DNA from: SURF-21 sp964529285
GTDB taxonomy: Bacteria; Actinomycetota; Geothermincolia; Geothermincolales; RBG-13-55-18
Direction of reading: 5' to 3'
Length of the DNA stretch: 64,000 nucleotides
Assembly: GCA_964529285.1 (NCBI GenBank)
Contig: CAZGWK010000008.1
Coordinates: 19,489 to 83,488 of the forward strand
This document shows positions 63,984-64,000 of the stretch, piece after piece. The position numbers were made by a program, and so were the translations under genes. The notes under the pieces are model-generated. The model saw nothing but the letters and a program-made list of their open reading frames with translations, had not been told where the DNA came from and did no database searches. The first letter of the stretch is position 1. Each line of letters starts with the position of its first letter.

Positions 63984-64000
63984 GCCCGTACTAAAGGTAT

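Overview
The window is GC-rich, densely coded bacterial chromosome with no rRNA, CRISPR array, phage or recognisable transposase gene. The heat-shock block dnaK-hsp20-grpE-dnaJ-hspR-clpB, with a MerR-type HspR and a HAIR-like operator, is an actinobacterial arrangement. A sigma factor that reads as SigH/Spo0H, a PurC-PurS fusion and frequent TTG/GTG starts suggest a deep-branching actinobacterium rather than a streptomycete or mycobacterium. That placement is inference; no marker phylogeny was run.

Layout. 1-5.7 kb: a cut-off metallophosphoesterase coupled to a membrane-anchored phytoene-desaturase-like flavoprotein, then small membrane proteins. 5.8-10.3 kb: a CoA-transferase, sigH with its own promoter, a uracil-DNA-glycosylase-like protein and a UbiA prenyltransferase. 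10.4-17.8 kb: the HspR-controlled chaperone operon. 18-33.6 kb: a flavoprotein, then a nearly complete purine set (purA, rnk, purD, purE, purB, purC-purS fusion, purQ, purL, purF, purM, purN, purH); purK is not here. 33.7-39.5 kb: a membrane protein, a lactate-racemase-like enzyme, a hotdog thioesterase, two transporters, an oxidoreductase and a tiny lipoprotein. 39.6-46.5 kb: a full minus-strand trpEGDCFBA operon preceded by a sigma-70-type promoter, a leader peptide with three consecutive Trp codons and terminator-capable hairpins. 46.6-63.6 kb: acyl-group metabolism (thiolase, acyl-CoA ligase, NDP-forming CoA ligase subunit), a QueG-like Fe-S protein, an amidohydrolase, four alpha/beta hydrolases, a MarR regulator, a tRNA-Lys and an MFS carrier.

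The most unusual layer is a family of short dispersed repeats beginning GGGGTCAG and ending CTGACCCC. They sit just after stop codons, often as inverted pairs that would fold into long hairpins. One is translated as the C-terminus of an MFS carrier, and another supplies the start codon of a hydrolase. The last 352 bp resemble a miniature element bounded by 36-nt inverted copies. These repeats and the trp attenuator are the features most worth following up.
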